Assembly (NCBI GenBank): GCA_029204225.1 | Contig: MU831953.1 | Coordinates: forward strand, 30,858 to 94,857 | Direction of reading: 5' to 3' | DNA from: Diphasiastrum complanatum | Taxonomy: Eukaryota > Streptophyta > Lycopodiopsida > Lycopodiales > Lycopodiaceae | Length of the DNA stretch: 64,000 nucleotides | Shown: one piece after another, positions 36,011 through 47,499 of the stretch | How the letters are laid out: each line of letters starts with the position of its first letter | How positions within the stretch are numbered: the stretch's first letter is position 1 | Program-made: the position numbers and the translations under genes | Notes under the pieces: model-generated | Database searches by the model: none | What the model was told of the DNA's origin: nothing | The model's input: the letters and a program-made list of their open reading frames with translations, nothing else

Positions 36011-37675
36011 CTATGTCCTAAGTGTGCAAATGTTGGCACCTTGAAATTGTAAATTTGGACTGAAGGGAATTCTCTCCTTTCTCATGAACGAGGATGAATC
36101 AGCAACAATAGCTGCTTGTAAATTGTTATAAGGCATGAGATCAGAAAGAGCCATTTGGCGTTCATCAATATACTCCACGTATGGAAGCTGTTGCTCCTGG
36201 CGTCTGTGTTTGTAATTGGCCTTAAAGCAAGCCTGTCGGAGTCGCTTTATTCTCTTAGTCAGTTCCATGCCTGGTCTTTCCGCCATGATCCTTCTTTGCT
36301 CCTCTAGAACCCTTACAGTATTCTGGAGTTCTGTTGTTGGAGCTCGGCCTGTGGTGGTTTTAGCTAATTCCTGTTTGCATACATGAAATTTAGAGAATAT
36401 AGTGCATGAGTGACGGAGAGGAATGTTCTATACGGGCATTATCAGAGCAGCAGTTGTGAAAGTTGAGAATGATTTTGAGGGAAAAAAAAAGAATAGTCAT
36501 TCAAATGAATCTATAATTTGGATGAATGTTCCATATGGGCATCAAAGAGCCAGTTGTAAAAACTGAGAATGTTCTTGAGGTTCACCTGCACGTTTTGAAT
36601 GAGACTGTTAAGACTCTTGAGCTTTCTGTGTGGCCAACGATAAACGCCGAATTGCCTGCACTTTTTCTTCAGAACTGTTAATCCTACATTTAGCTCCTTA
36701 GATGCTTGTAGAATAGGCATATGAAAATACTGTGATAGTTCTTCCAGGGTGATATTCATTAACTTTTCTACAGGTCCTCTTATTCTCCCATGGAAGTCAT
36801 CATGCATTTCCAATTTGTAGTCTCTTGCAGCCACTCCTCCATCTTCGCTCATAGCATATAGAACTTCCTCAGTGCATGTTTCAGCATTCGACTCTGTGCA
36901 ATGTGATGTTGTGGAATTAAGATCCAGAAGGACTTTCTTTCGTGGCAAAAGATTCCAAGTTCTAGGGCCAACTATTTCGGTTTTCTGATCTATCAAACGA
37001 GTATCAGAGGCGGAATGAGTGTCATTCTCCCCATCGCCTAAGAAGCATGATCGCTTCACTTGATGATGCCATACTAATAAGGAAGGCGGTGATTTAGATT
37101 CGAAAGTGTTCGTCGAACTCTGGCAGGGATCTTCTTCTTTTCTGAAAAGCTTGGGAGGTGGGCTGTGTATTGGTTCTGGTGCTGGTGCTGTCAAAGCAAC
37201 AAAAACAGCCAATTGCAAGTTTGCATGATCAACCAGATATAGAGTCGCGGTAGACAGCATCAGTAGTTCTTTCAACAAGAAAAACAGGGCAGCGATATAT
37301 AGAAGAAAAAATAGTCATTCCTGAGTGCCAGGTACCTGGAGTAGCTGAGAGGTCTTCTGGGACACGAGGAGCTCCTAACTCGAGATCAGAACCCCATTCT
37401 TGCAAAATCTTACATTTTGAAAGTACATGCAAAGGATATTTAAAGAGATGGCTATCATTTTGCACTTCTGATGTGCACCCAATCAAATTCTCGCAGAAAT
37501 AAGCAGCTTCAGACTGATGTATAGCGCTTTCTGCTGTGGACGAGGATGATGGGCGGTCAAGAAGCTCAAATTTGGTGCCATTATGCGCTGCTTGCATGTT
37601 CTTCGGCATAACAATTTCAAAAGTCTGGCAACTCCTAGTCAGTGGGCACATTTCGGTCTTCACTTGCCCTGGCAT
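36011..37675 (-). CDS. RKD: RWP-RK domain transcription factor, RKD type
   Basis: A three-exon gene encoding about 433 residues. Exon 1 (37675-37336) starts MPGQVKTEMCPLTRSCQ and ends at CCAG/GTACC. Exon 2 (37187-36586) starts after TTTGACAG and ends AACGTGCAG/GTGAAC. Exon 3 (36370-36011) starts after GCAAACAG and ends in a stop. Phases join cleanly. Exon 2 carries the RWP-RK domain: ITLEELSQYFHMPILQASKE, then LKKKCRQFGVYRWPHRKLKS with the diagnostic RWPHRK motif. Exon 3 continues with a helical, probably dimerising segment (ELQNTVRVLEEQRRIM) and a basic KANYKHRRQEQ patch. Proteins of this family bind DNA in the nucleus; RKDs control egg-cell and gametophyte identity in plants, which is family knowledge and not shown here. 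No disabling change was seen. An upstream non-coding or coding exon cannot be excluded. A NIN-like protein is unlikely because no PB1 domain follows. Confidence 0.85.
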
Positions 37676-37679
37676 CAAA

Positions 37680-38400
37680 CAAAGGAAATATATTGTAGCT
37701 TAGCTACAAGGAGGCTGCTCTTCCCACTGCACTGCAAAACTTTCTGGTGGCACTTACGGGACGCCTTCCTTTTCACAATCATCTCATAGCCAAATTCTTG
37801 CTCCAAATTCCATTCCTTTCCTGCCTGCCCAAATCATATCATTTAATAAGCCATTCTCACCAGTGCATGGAGTCCATGAAGCAGCTTCGCGGATCATGGC
37901 GGATTATAATATCGAAAACGTTTCACTAGATAGTTGATCGCTACACGATGAGCCGGTCACCTAATGCAGCTGCATCATCACGTCAGCAGCCCATATTGGG
38001 CTGTAGTCAATTGTTTTTGTTGTTGCTTTTTTTCTCTAACTTTTGTTGTTGCTTTTAAGACAGATTCCAGAACGGCAGCCACAGCACTGTCGAACAGCAG
38101 ACTGACCAAGCTCGTTGCCCATTCGGAAGAAAAGCATTCAGTGGTAGAGACAAAAAGCGAGGATTGCAAGGAGAGATGGAGACACAAGACAAGCAGCTTC
38201 AATCCCCGTAAAGGATTGTGTTTGTGTCTGTGTTGGCATCTAATTACTTCATCATATGTTCTGATGTTTAAACTCTCAATCAAATCATCATCATCATCGT
38301 CATCATCATCGTCGTGATCAGGAAAACAACTTTCATTCCTGTCCAAATTATCCAGTGCTACATAATACACAATACAAATTATTCTTTGGGTACAAGCCTG
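37680..38400. promoter_or_regulatory. Presumed 5' flank of the RKD gene
   Basis: No coding frame. It contains TTTTTGTTGTTGCTTTT repeats at 38010-38056 and an imperfect CATCATCATCGTCATC run at 38286-38320. Being immediately upstream of the minus-strand start, it should include the promoter; no core element is identifiable with confidence. Confidence 0.35.
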
Positions 38401-38529
38401 CTACTGCCTCGAGCCTAGGGAGCAATGCCACCTACTCCAGCTGCTTGAGCCTGCTGCAGGCACTAGCAGGACTGATCCCAACCAAGACCGGGTGTAATCT
38501 ACACCTCATCTAGTTTTACCACAACCTAT

Positions 38530-38860
38530 GTTACAAAGTGTAATCGACCAATTGTTGAACTACACCTCATCCAGTGTTACTAGGAATTATTTGTTGAACT
38601 ACACCTCATCCATTGTTACAAGGAGCACCTCATCCATTGTTACAAGGAGCTATGTTACAAAGTGTAACGGCTCTATTCTCAACAAACGAGAGCAGGCCTG
38701 CTCCCCCAACCAATACGAGGCATATTGGCCCATTGGTTGGATGACATTTGGTTAGCTTGGCATCCAAAGTTTCTCTGGTCCCAAGTTCATTGGTTGGATG
38801 ACATTTGATCTTGTTCTACAAGGAGCTATGTTACAGTGTGTAATGGCTCTACTCTCAACG
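38530..38860. repeat. Short tandem repeats (CACCTCATCCATTGTTACAAGG)
   Basis: GAACTACACCTCATCCA and GTTACAAGGAGCTATGTTAC units recur between 38556 and 38840, with the palindrome GTTACAAAGTGTAAC near 38653. A CATTGGTTGGATGACATTTG phrase is also repeated (38732 and 38789). Part of this (GGCATCCAAAGTTTC) recurs at 63131. Confidence 0.6.
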
Positions 38861-38899
38861 AATGAGAGTGTGTCACATCAGCAAATATCCCGCCAATAT

Positions 38900-39203
38900 G
38901 GATTATGGTTTCAGCTTTGTGTGTGAGTTACTCTATGGAAATGAACCTTAAGATAAAATGTGATGTATATTATCGTTTGTGAAAGCGACAAGCAACATAT
39001 TGCAAAATCTTGAATTCATAAAATTTCTTGAAACATTTTACAGCTCATAAAATGTCCCGAAAAATGAAAAATTGGGACGGCACATTACACCAAGTAAAAA
39101 GTCAAATATCTATGGGCCATAAAAATATTTCATAAATTTGGCAACTGTGTTTTATCGGGTGCAAAGGTCACTAAGAAGATCATTTCCTGATGCAAAATCA
39201 ATT

Positions 39204-39251
<48 letters not shown>

Positions 39252-39410
39252 GTGATTTCTACAAAACGTTTTAAGAGCTAAATAATAAAGATAGATAAAA
39301 AAGAGGATCACCAAGGTTTATGGAGAGATATTTTTTTTGTTAGAGATAATTTGTACTAATTTGTTGTGGAATACAAAATTTATTTCGTGAGTTGGCCCAC
39401 CAAAAGAAGG
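38900..39410. other. Non-coding stretch with (GA)n at 39209-39247
   Basis: A/T-rich sequence with a 39-base GA run. Nothing else was recognised. Confidence 0.5.
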
Positions 39411-39416
39411 GAGGAG

Positions 39417-39575
39417 TTTATTCCTCACCATGATTGAGAGTGCACGGATGGCCCCATCCTCGTCCAACATTAGAGAAAACACTTTCAAAGTGTAGACATA
39501 ATCACTTTGTTACATTGTAGGATGAGGGTGGGGCCATGGTTGCAACACTTTCAATCAAGGTAATGAATAAGTTCA
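39417..39575. repeat. Imperfect foldback (MITE-like) element
   Basis: The left arm, with ATTCCTCACCATGATTGAGA and GGATGGCCCCATCCTC, pairs imperfectly with the right arm, GATGAGGGTGGGGCCATG and TTCAATCAAGGTAATGAAT. The loop is about 50 bases and the arms about 55 bases each. Confidence 0.6.
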
Positions 39576-39579
39576 TTCG

Positions 39580-40430
39580 AAGGACAGACCGAGGCTTTAG
39601 GCTCCAAGTCTTTGCTCAAGTAAAGCCAAATGAGAATTTTGTTTTTCAACACAATAAGATGTTAAATTTAGAAATTATACCCTTGATCCACGTTGGCTTT
39701 TGTAAGTTCATGTAGACAACCATATAATCATTGACACCACGTGAAAATGTATTTTGAGGTTGCAAGTGCTAGGTATTAGTCTTATTCATGTGCACGTTTT
39801 GATGGAAGGTCTTAAATGTGAGGGAATAAGTATATTGCGATGTTTGAGGCGCCACTGAAATGCAAAGAAAAAACAAGCACTTGGCATTTTGTGGAGACAA
39901 AGAGGCATGAAATGCTAGTCACAAAGCGTCAAGACTCACTAAACTCATGGCATTACATGAAATTGAAGGGACACGTAACCCGATTGACAACATCACGACT
40001 CACTAGGAGGAAATAAATATTCATGAAATGCGACATTTAAAGAATTGTAGAGTAGATAGAAGTGGTAGAGTCATAAACTCAAGAGAAAATAGAAATTTAC
40101 AAAATGCAATGGAATATGGATCTTAGAGTAGAACATAAGTCAAAGAGTCACTCCACACTTGGAATTTGACAACATGACCTCCTTTTCAACTACTCCCATC
40201 AATACTTTTTAAGCCAAAATTGTTAACAATATTTTACTTTTTAAAGATGGTCATCTTGCAATAGCTCCAAATTGCCAATTTCCTCTTGTGTTGATGAATC
40301 ACTTTAAGATCAACCTCTTAATCTTCCATAATACCATCATAACACTTGCTAAAAAAAAATTCCAGATCCATTTATGCCATCCATTTCATGAAGACATCCA
40401 TCCTTTTTCATACCATCATGTACATAAGAA
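39580..40430. other. Non-coding intergenic stretch
   Basis: No coding frame or repeat was recognised. Sequence character is ordinary A/T-rich intergenic. Confidence 0.3.
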
Positions 40431-41690
40431 GATGCATCAAAAGATGTGAGTAAGGCAAAGTTTGTACCTTCTACAACTTGCTTACCCTTCTCATCATAAG
40501 TAAGCCTTGATGGCTTTCTCTTTTTCCTTGAGGATATTCTTGGGACTTGACTTGGAGAGGCATCTCCACCATCATCTTACATAGATCCATTACTAACATA
40601 AAGAATATTAGAACCAACAACATCATCATCAAGCTTATGCACATGTTCCTCATCAAAGACAACATCCTTACTTATGATAAATCTCTTTGTGGAAGGAATG
40701 CACACTTTCTTAGCTTTCTTTACTTCACTATATCCAACAAAGATCTCCTTCATAGATCCAAACGGAGTGTTTACATAGCAAGTACAATAAAAAAAATTTC
40801 AAATGCTTCATAATTGGGGTCTAACCAAAAAGAACTTGAAATGGAGTCTTAGCACCCAATGTAGAATTTGACCACATATTACAAAGACAGTTAGCACACA
40901 TTAAAGCTTCATTCTAAAATGATTTAGGAAGATTAGCAAGCAACCTCGTTCCCTTAGTTACCTCACAAAGAGTTCTCTTCCTTTCTTCCAGTCCATGTGA
41001 AATTCTTGGGGTTTGAAAGCTCCCTCTTGATCCCATATGCAACACAAATCTCTTTGAACATGGTTGAGAAATCTGTATCTCCATTAGCCAACCTTCAGCA
41101 CTTGGTCTTTGTGTTGAATTGGTTCTCCCTTGAATTCTTGAACTTGAAAAACAAATCAAACATCTCATCTTTAATTTTTAGAGAATAAAACCAAGTAAAT
41201 CTACTAAAACCATCAATGAAAGTGACATACATCCTAGCTCCTCCATTGCTAATTTTACTAGTACTACTATAAATGTCTAAATGTACTAGTTCAAAAAGCT
41301 TACTAGATATTGAGGTAGATCTATTGTAAGGTATCCTATGTGACTTTAATACAGCACAATGTTTACAAATGTGATTAATGCTAGTAAGATTTAGGAAGAC
41401 CAATAAGCATTTCACACATGCCAAGAGAAGAAAGAACCAAAATTTGTCTATACTCCAATTCACTTTGAGAGGCATTGTATTGGTGGAATATTTGAGACCT
41501 ATCTCAAATTCAGTTGCAAGATTTTGCATAGGATTTGGTAGTACACCCAATTGTTTTGGTTCCCATAGTAAAAAAGAAGCAACACACTCAATTCCTATAG
41601 TGAGAAGTGTAGAAACATATTGTTGTCCAAGGACTAGAAGTCTTTACATACGTGGCATCTATAGGAGATTTTCTCTTTGAAGCTAGTGAG
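40430..41690 (-). pseudogene. Copia integrase fragment (minus strand)
   Basis: On the minus strand a pre-integrase/integrase segment reads HICKHCAVLKSHRIPYNRST, then LFELVHLDIYSSTSKISNGG and MYVTFIDGFSRFTWFYSLKI (about 41360-41170). A weaker core with KNFTWTGRKKRTLCEVTKG-like sequence follows (41030-40940). The integrase C-terminal region then runs to a KDVVFDEEHVHKLDDD-like stretch near 40640. Stops and frame changes occur throughout. There is no RT after it. Confidence 0.75.
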
Positions 41691-41739
41691 AGACTGAATA
41701 CCTCCAACTATTCAATTTAAAAGGATAGAACACAATCTT

Positions 41740-43130
41740 TGTTGGTTATTTATGGTGTAATGGACATAGTATTAGGAATCGAAGTTGAACCCGGAGCTTA
41801 TGATGAGGCTCAAAGGTTCAAAAAAAGAGCAAGAATTGCTCTTCATATTATTAAGATAAACATCTCTGATGAGATGTTGAGAGAAATAAGTTCCTGCAAC
41901 TCAGCCAAGCAGGCTTGGGAAACCCTTAAGAATATTTTTGAAGCAAAGATCACATCAAGACTACTTACTCTTAGAAATAAGATCTTTTCTAGTTTTCAAA
42001 GGGTTGATGAAAGTGCTTTAAGTTTTGTAATGAGAGTTAAAGATCTTCACAGAGAAATAGCATGCATAAGAGATACTCTAAAGAACAGTCAACTTGTTCA
42101 AGTAGTCCTTAATGGACTTAGAGAAGAGTATGCAAATGTTGTGCAAACTTATGCTATCATGGAGGAGCTACCATCTATGGAGACTCTGCATGATGTTCTT
42201 ATTGCTGAAGAATGCAGGCAAAAGAACAAACTGTTAAAGATCAACACACCTTCAAGGAAGGATGGTGGTTATGGCAAAGCTCACTTTGCCAAGGACAAGT
42301 CAAGAGGGAGGAGCAAAAACAAATTTTCTCAAGTCTTCACCAAGGACAAATCAAAGGACAAAGCAAAGGAAAAACAAAGGAGGAGTAGAAGATGATTCAA
42401 CTCATTCTTCTATCTTCAAGAAGAAGACTCAAAAAGATCAAGCCAATTTTACCATAGAAGGCTCACATGCAAGATATGGAGAGGCATCTCTCATGATGAG
42501 CTTCTCCTCTTTACCCTTTAATGATGTATCTTGGTATATTGATAGTGGTGCATCATCACACATGAGTTGCGCTAAAAGTTCTTTTGTTTCTCTAAAACCT
42601 TTTCAAGAACTTAAAGATTCAATATACACAGCTGTTGGTGATGCATGTACAACTGAAGGAGTTGGAATTTGTTCCTTGAATCTTGCATCTTCTATGAGTT
42701 TATCACTTTCCAATGTACTTTATATTCCTAATCTCACAAGGAATGTGATTAGTATTGGAAATTTATTTGATGATGGAAATTCAATGTCAATAATTGTTTC
42801 ATAAAGAAAGGTGATGAGATCCTAGCAAGTGGATCTAGATATGGAGGCATTTTCAAGTTAGATGTGCATGAGAATGCAAGTACTTGTGATTTTGCATTGA
42901 TGACTTGTGTTTCCAAGAAGGAAGTATGGCATAGAAGGTTGTATGTTTCCAATTTCATATTTATGTCTTCAATAGTCAAGGAGATCAAGCCAAGAGTGGC
43001 TTATTCTATGGCAAAATCACATATGGATCCATATTTGATGTCTTCTACCAAGACAAAACATCCTATGGAGTTGAAACACTCGGATGTTGACCTTTCTTCA
43101 TCAACAAGCAAGGAAGCTGCCTCTTGATTT
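41740..43130 (+). pseudogene. Copia gag-protease-preintegrase
   Basis: A 218-codon gag frame starting near 41739 has FKKRARIALHIIKINISDEM, AKQAWETLKNIFEAK and the VLNGLREEYANVV region. It ends in a Lys/Arg-rich stretch that lacks a clear zinc knuckle. After a frame change the protease reads DVSWYIDSGASSHMSC near 42528 and SNVLYIPNLTRNVISIGNLF near 42710. The pre-integrase region has EVWHRRL near 42924, and the start of the integrase core (KTKHPMELKHSDVDLSSSTS) is near 43050-43110. Clear copia homology stops near 43160. Confidence 0.85.
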
Positions 43131-43190
43131 TCTACTCTTATTGATGGTTCTACAAGTAACCAATGGCTAAGTCTTGTCTCTTCAAGTTTC

Positions 43191-44237
43191 ATGGTGCATG
43201 TGTATTTTCCATTATGCAAAACTTTATGGAGCTATGGAGCTATTGGAAGGAGTGCACTATATGGAGTCTTGTTCAACTATAAGCCTAAGGTTGTGTACCT
43301 TAGTGTTCTTGAAGGTTATTGCTTTGCATGTGGTTTCTTGGAAGGAAAGAAGGATGGAGATCCAAGTCTATGGATCATGGTTGGATGCTTATCCACTAAG
43401 GAAGGCTACATAGCCTTTACACTCTCTATCTCGAAGGTGTTTGAGCTTGGAGATGTTATTGTTTTTCTAGTTTCAATCTTGGAAGGGGCCAAGAGCACAG
43501 TGTCTCTTATTGCATCAAAAGTTCATTCTATTGAGAAAAGCCAACTTATGATGGGGTCGAGGTTTGAGGAGGAGTATCCTCAACATGCATATCCAAGAAG
43601 ATCTTCATTGTACAAGGCCAAGTCCTTGTGGTTCTTATTTCATGAAAAAGAAAGGATAAGTGAAGGTGGTATTCATTCTATTGTACTCACCTATGATTCT
43701 CTTTCTTTGGTTGATGTTGTATCTTGCTTAGTTGAGGTTTGCTCATCTCAAAGATCAAGTAAGACTATTCTTTTTTTTTATAAAGACTTTAGTTTGGAGT
43801 TGATTCTTGTCATTGGTGACTTGATTATGTTTCCAAAACATCTAGAAAGCAAGATGTTGTACCATCATTTGTATGCTCTTAAACTGAGTAAGAGCAAGAA
43901 CAAGCTCAAACATATTGAAGAATATGCTCCTTCATTTGATGAGGCATATCGTAAACTTCTTTTGAGAGTAAGTGAACCATCCATTGAGGACACTTACATC
44001 CTTAAGAAAGTATTTAACCTCAATTTGATCAAGTTTGAGTATGGTTTCAAGATTAGATCCATTTTGGATAGAGTTCATAGTGTTTGGACTAGTAAAGCTA
44101 GCATGCTTAATCTTGAATATTGCTCAAGGTATAATCTTGCTCTATATGATCTTTGTGATTATGGTGAGGCATGGAAGCCTCGGATTTTTCTGATTCTTAT
44201 GCAGCCATCTTCATGCAAAAGAACTTTGCAAACCTAG
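43191..44237 (+). CDS. 348-codon ORF of unknown origin inside a copia-like element
   Basis: A long uninterrupted frame follows the integrase start of the 41.7-kb copia remnant. It has none of the integrase, RT or RNase H motifs expected at this place. The reading is hydrophobic and Leu/Ser-rich in the first half (VVYLSVLEGYCFACGFLEGK). In the second half it is more charged (SKNKLKHIEEYAPSFDEAYR). I recognise no domain. It may be a captured host fragment, a diverged polyprotein part, or a chance open frame in repetitive DNA. Confidence 0.3.
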   Translation: MVHVYFPLCKTLWSYGAIGRSALYGVLFNYKPKVVYLSVLEGYCFACGFLEGKKDGDPSLWIMVGCLSTKEGYIAFTLSISKVFELGDVIVFLVSILEGAKSTVSLIASKVHSIEKSQLMMGSRFEEEYPQHAYPRRSSLYKAKSLWFLFHEKERISEGGIHSIVLTYDSLSLVDVVSCLVEVCSSQRSSKTILFFYKDFSLELILVIGDLIMFPKHLESKMLYHHLYALKLSKSKNKLKHIEEYAPSFDEAYRKLLLRVSEPSIEDTYILKKVFNLNLIKFEYGFKIRSILDRVHSVWTSKASMLNLEYCSRYNLALYDLCDYGEAWKPRIFLILMQPSSCKRTLQT

Positions 44238-44239
44238 GA

Positions 44240-44463
44240 TCTATATCAAGCATGGAGGAGGCATATCAACATAGTGGCAAATTGGTGGAAATTTTTTCGA
44301 AGGCATTTGAAAAAAATATCTATCAAAGAGATCTTATCGTAGATTTGGTAAGTGTGCTGCTATGATGGATTCTTTGTTTATCTTCACTTCAAATGCAAAG
44401 CAAAGAATCCACATACACAAAGGATCTTCATCAACATCAAATAGATATATTTTAAGGAGGAGT
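44240..44463 (+). other. 3' end of the copia-like element with polypurine tract
   Basis: A short frame (GKLVEIFSKAFEKNIYQRDL) resembles a degraded RNase H terminus. AAGGAGGAG at 44455-44463 before TGTTAAAAATTG looks like a polypurine tract and LTR start. No second LTR was found to confirm this. Confidence 0.4.
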
Positions 44464-46320
44464 GTTAAAAATTGTAAAACATATCTATCTTATGTTTGTT
44501 GATATTTGGGGGTCCTACCCATGTAAATACTTTGTATCTCACCAAGAGTAAAGTAACGATGAAAGGGGTAAGGTTAAGTGTTACCATGAATGTTATATCT
44601 GAATGAAATAACAACCAAGGCACAAGGACACTATGTAGGAAAGATGTGATTAATACTTAGTAAGCGACTGCCAATGTTTATACTAGGTATTAGGGCAGAT
44701 CCGTGCCATTCTAATCCTTTAGTAGAAACTACGACTCTTACGCATATCCATGTTGTCTAAGATCGTGTTATTGGAGTCCTTACTGCTAATTTTTATGACC
44801 AGGTTTTATTTCAAGGTGCTTTAGTTCGATTTATATATGAGATTAAATGTGGTCTTACGTCATTTCTTTTTTCGAAAAAGGAAAAAAAAAAAAAAAAAAG
44901 TGAACTTGTATATCATAAAGATGTACGGAACTGAACATACCATGCTTGCTTAAGCTGCAAAGAGTTTGTTCAAACTAAAAAAGCATACCTGAATGGTTGT
45001 AGACATAGCTTCTTGAGATGCTATCATAGTTGTTTTAAGCAAGAGGATTCTTTCTCTTTAGATCATAGAAAAGCCAAAAGACACACTTTTTAGCATATAG
45101 TTGCTTATCAAAAAATTTTCAAAAAGAGCGCTTTCAAGACATTCGGAGTATGATAACTAACTTGCTTTATGGAGATTCGGTTGGTGCCATACCTTGAGAT
45201 AGCAAGTGTTAGGTTCAGATGTAAACCGAGAAGTACAAAGAAGAAGTCGGAGCAGTATGATGATACTACATCATGAGATATTATTTGTTTAGTAATGTGA
45301 GACCAAAGGTATGTGAAAACTTTAAAGAGAGTCATTATGCCACAAAAATTGAGTTTTAATGTATCCAACCATCCATTGCTGGAAAGAAGAGAATACTTAT
45401 GCAAAAAGTATCAAAAAAGATAGTAACAGTTTGTAGTCCATCGTTGGACAATCAGCCATTGATCATCATAAAATATCAAAGTATGAAAAGAAAGTGCTCC
45501 TCCTATCCATTGTACATTGTGTGCAATACGGTAAGCAAACATAAATCCAACAAGGTCATATCAACTCATTATCAACCATATCAATTGAAATAGGTAGCCA
45601 TCTGTCCATCGCTAAACAGCAGCCATCCTTTTCATAAAAGAGTAAACAATATACAAGTATGTAGAAGAGCACTCCATCGTTGTCTATCAAAGCAAGATAG
45701 AGTTTCTTGATAGTTGGAAAGGTGGTCAACAGACCATCGTTGTCACCTGAACTCACGAAGGGTTGCAACATAAGAGAATCTGTCTATCACTGCCTCTTTG
45801 AGGCAGGATGGACAGTTTTACATATTCAGAGAGTGCCATTGTTGTCCATTGCTGGACTTCCATACCTCTTAAACCTACGAAAGCTCCTTTACACCTTCAT
45901 GTGATAAACAATAAATGAAGGCTATCAAAGCACCGTCATTATGAGAGTAGAGCGTTAAGAGAGCAGTGCAAAAGAGAAAAAGATGCATACCGTATGATAG
46001 TAAACCATCAATCCGTGAACTGGTAGGGCGCACTTTCAGCATGTGATAAAGGAGAGAACTCTTCACTGGTGTTGTAGAAACCAAGTGTCGAAAAAGCATG
46101 AACTTATAGTGTCAAGCTAGGTAGCAACCTGAAAGGTGTGAGTGGGAGAGGGAAAATCAATTTCCCTCCAATTTTAAAATTTAAAAAGTCTTATAGAGTA
46201 TTATTTCAAATTCTTAAGTGGGAAACCCACTTAGTTAAGAGTAAAACTTTATTTTATGCAAGTGTAGAATGTTTAAAAGGACCTTGTAAGCTTGGAGAAG
46301 CGTTGAACGAAGGAGCATCC
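44464..46320. other. Intergenic stretch, possible LTR and diffuse repeats
   Basis: It may begin with a 3' LTR (TGTTAAAAATTG). A run of about 19 A lies at 44881. From 45430 to 46020 the phrase CCATCGTTG or a variant (CCATTGATC, CCATCGCTA, CCATTGTTG) recurs at irregular spacing. No coding frame is supported. Confidence 0.35.
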
Positions 46321-46324
46321 ATGA

Positions 46325-46561
46325 GAGAGAGAACATCACATAGGTAACCTCTACAAAACAGGAGTAGTGAATAGAAAACTAGATATTGTTGTGTTGTAAG
46401 AAAACGTTGTGTTGTTTGACAGCCTCTCAAGCTTGTTAATATAAGGTAGTAACAAGGTTACATGCCAAGAAACACCTACTATGGATTGACACAAGTTGAC
46501 AGACGGATTGTTGATGTCAACAAACACAAGAAACACAAATGTGTTTTGTTTGACACCAACA
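46325..46561 (-). repeat. LTR-like direct repeat, copy 1
   Basis: About 237 bases, nearly identical to 47271-47495 apart from an extra segment of about 10 bases. In minus orientation it starts TGTTGGTGTCAAAC, typical of an LTR start. Confidence 0.75.
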
Positions 46562-46613
46562 AACCCTCCCTCAAACAAAACATCATATTTATTTTCTGAA
46601 TTCTACTATCACC

Positions 46614-46757
46614 TACATGTAGACTCCACGCCTTCACACATCATTTGTGTGTGGTCTACGCAACTATACATGGAATATGATTAAACAATCTTTCACTTAC
46701 ATGTAGACTCTACATCTTCACACACCATTGTGTGTGGTCTACGTAGCTATACATGAA
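46614..46757. repeat. Tandem duplication of a hairpin-bearing unit
   Basis: ACATGTAGACTC.AC..CTTCACACA...TGTGTGTGGTCTACG occurs twice, about 86 bases apart. Each copy can fold through CTTCACACA / TGTGTGTGG. Confidence 0.7.
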
Positions 46758-46789
46758 CTGTGAATTTTGATTTCTGATTTTAGTGATAC

Positions 46790-46975
46790 CTACAAGAAGC
46801 TACATACATCAATAAATCCTAAAGAGCTAATACACTTCCTCTTGCAGGCTCTCTGCTTTTGTTCATCACCATTTGTGATCTCCCACAAATCTCTTTCAAG
46901 GAGGATCATTTGCATCTTCAATTTCCAGAGGTGAAAGTTCTCACCATTGAACTTCTCTATCACCCTGGAATCCAT
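46790..46975 (-). pseudogene. Copia gag N-terminal fragment in a small LTR element
   Basis: The minus-strand frame MDSRVIEKFNGENFHLWKLK with RDLWEITNGDEQ is the N-terminus of a copia gag. It stops after about 60 codons. It lies between the two direct repeats at 46325 and 47271 and is the only coding relic of that element. Confidence 0.8.
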
Positions 46976-47027
46976 GGTGATGTGTGGAGATCAGAGAGGC
47001 GGTAGCCTGGAAGGAGAGAGTGCAGAC

Positions 47028-47030
<3 letters not shown>

Positions 47031-47104
<74 letters not shown>

Positions 47105-47230
47105 GAGAGAGCTGGTTACATGTGTTGAGTCCCAAGAAACATTCCTCCTGGAAACCAACAGTACCGGTCACTTCTTATTGATGACTAGCTGATGTAGGTT
47201 ACTGCATGTGTGGGCCCATAACCTTTGTGT

Positions 47231-47278
<48 letters not shown>
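47031..47278. repeat. Two (GA)n microsatellites
   Basis: GA runs lie at 47031-47110 (interrupted by CAGAGA units) and 47233-47278. The second abuts the LTR-like repeat. Confidence 0.9.
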
Positions 47279-47280
<2 letters not shown>

Positions 47281-47495
47281 ATCACATAGGTAACCTCTAC
47301 AAAACAAGAGTAGTGAATAGAAAACTAGACATTGTTGTGTTGTAAGAAAACGTTGTGTTGTTTCACAGCCTCTCAAGTTTGTTAATATAAGGTACATGCC
47401 AAGAAACGCCTACTATGGATTGACACAAGTTGACAGATGGATTGTTGATGTCAACAAACACAAGAAACACAAATGTGTTTTGTTTGACGCCAACA
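47271..47495 (-). repeat. LTR-like direct repeat, copy 2
   Basis: Counterpart of 46325-46561. The pair bounds an element of about 1.17 kb, small enough for a TRIM-type or internally deleted copia. Confidence 0.75.
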
Positions 47496-47499
47496 AAAC

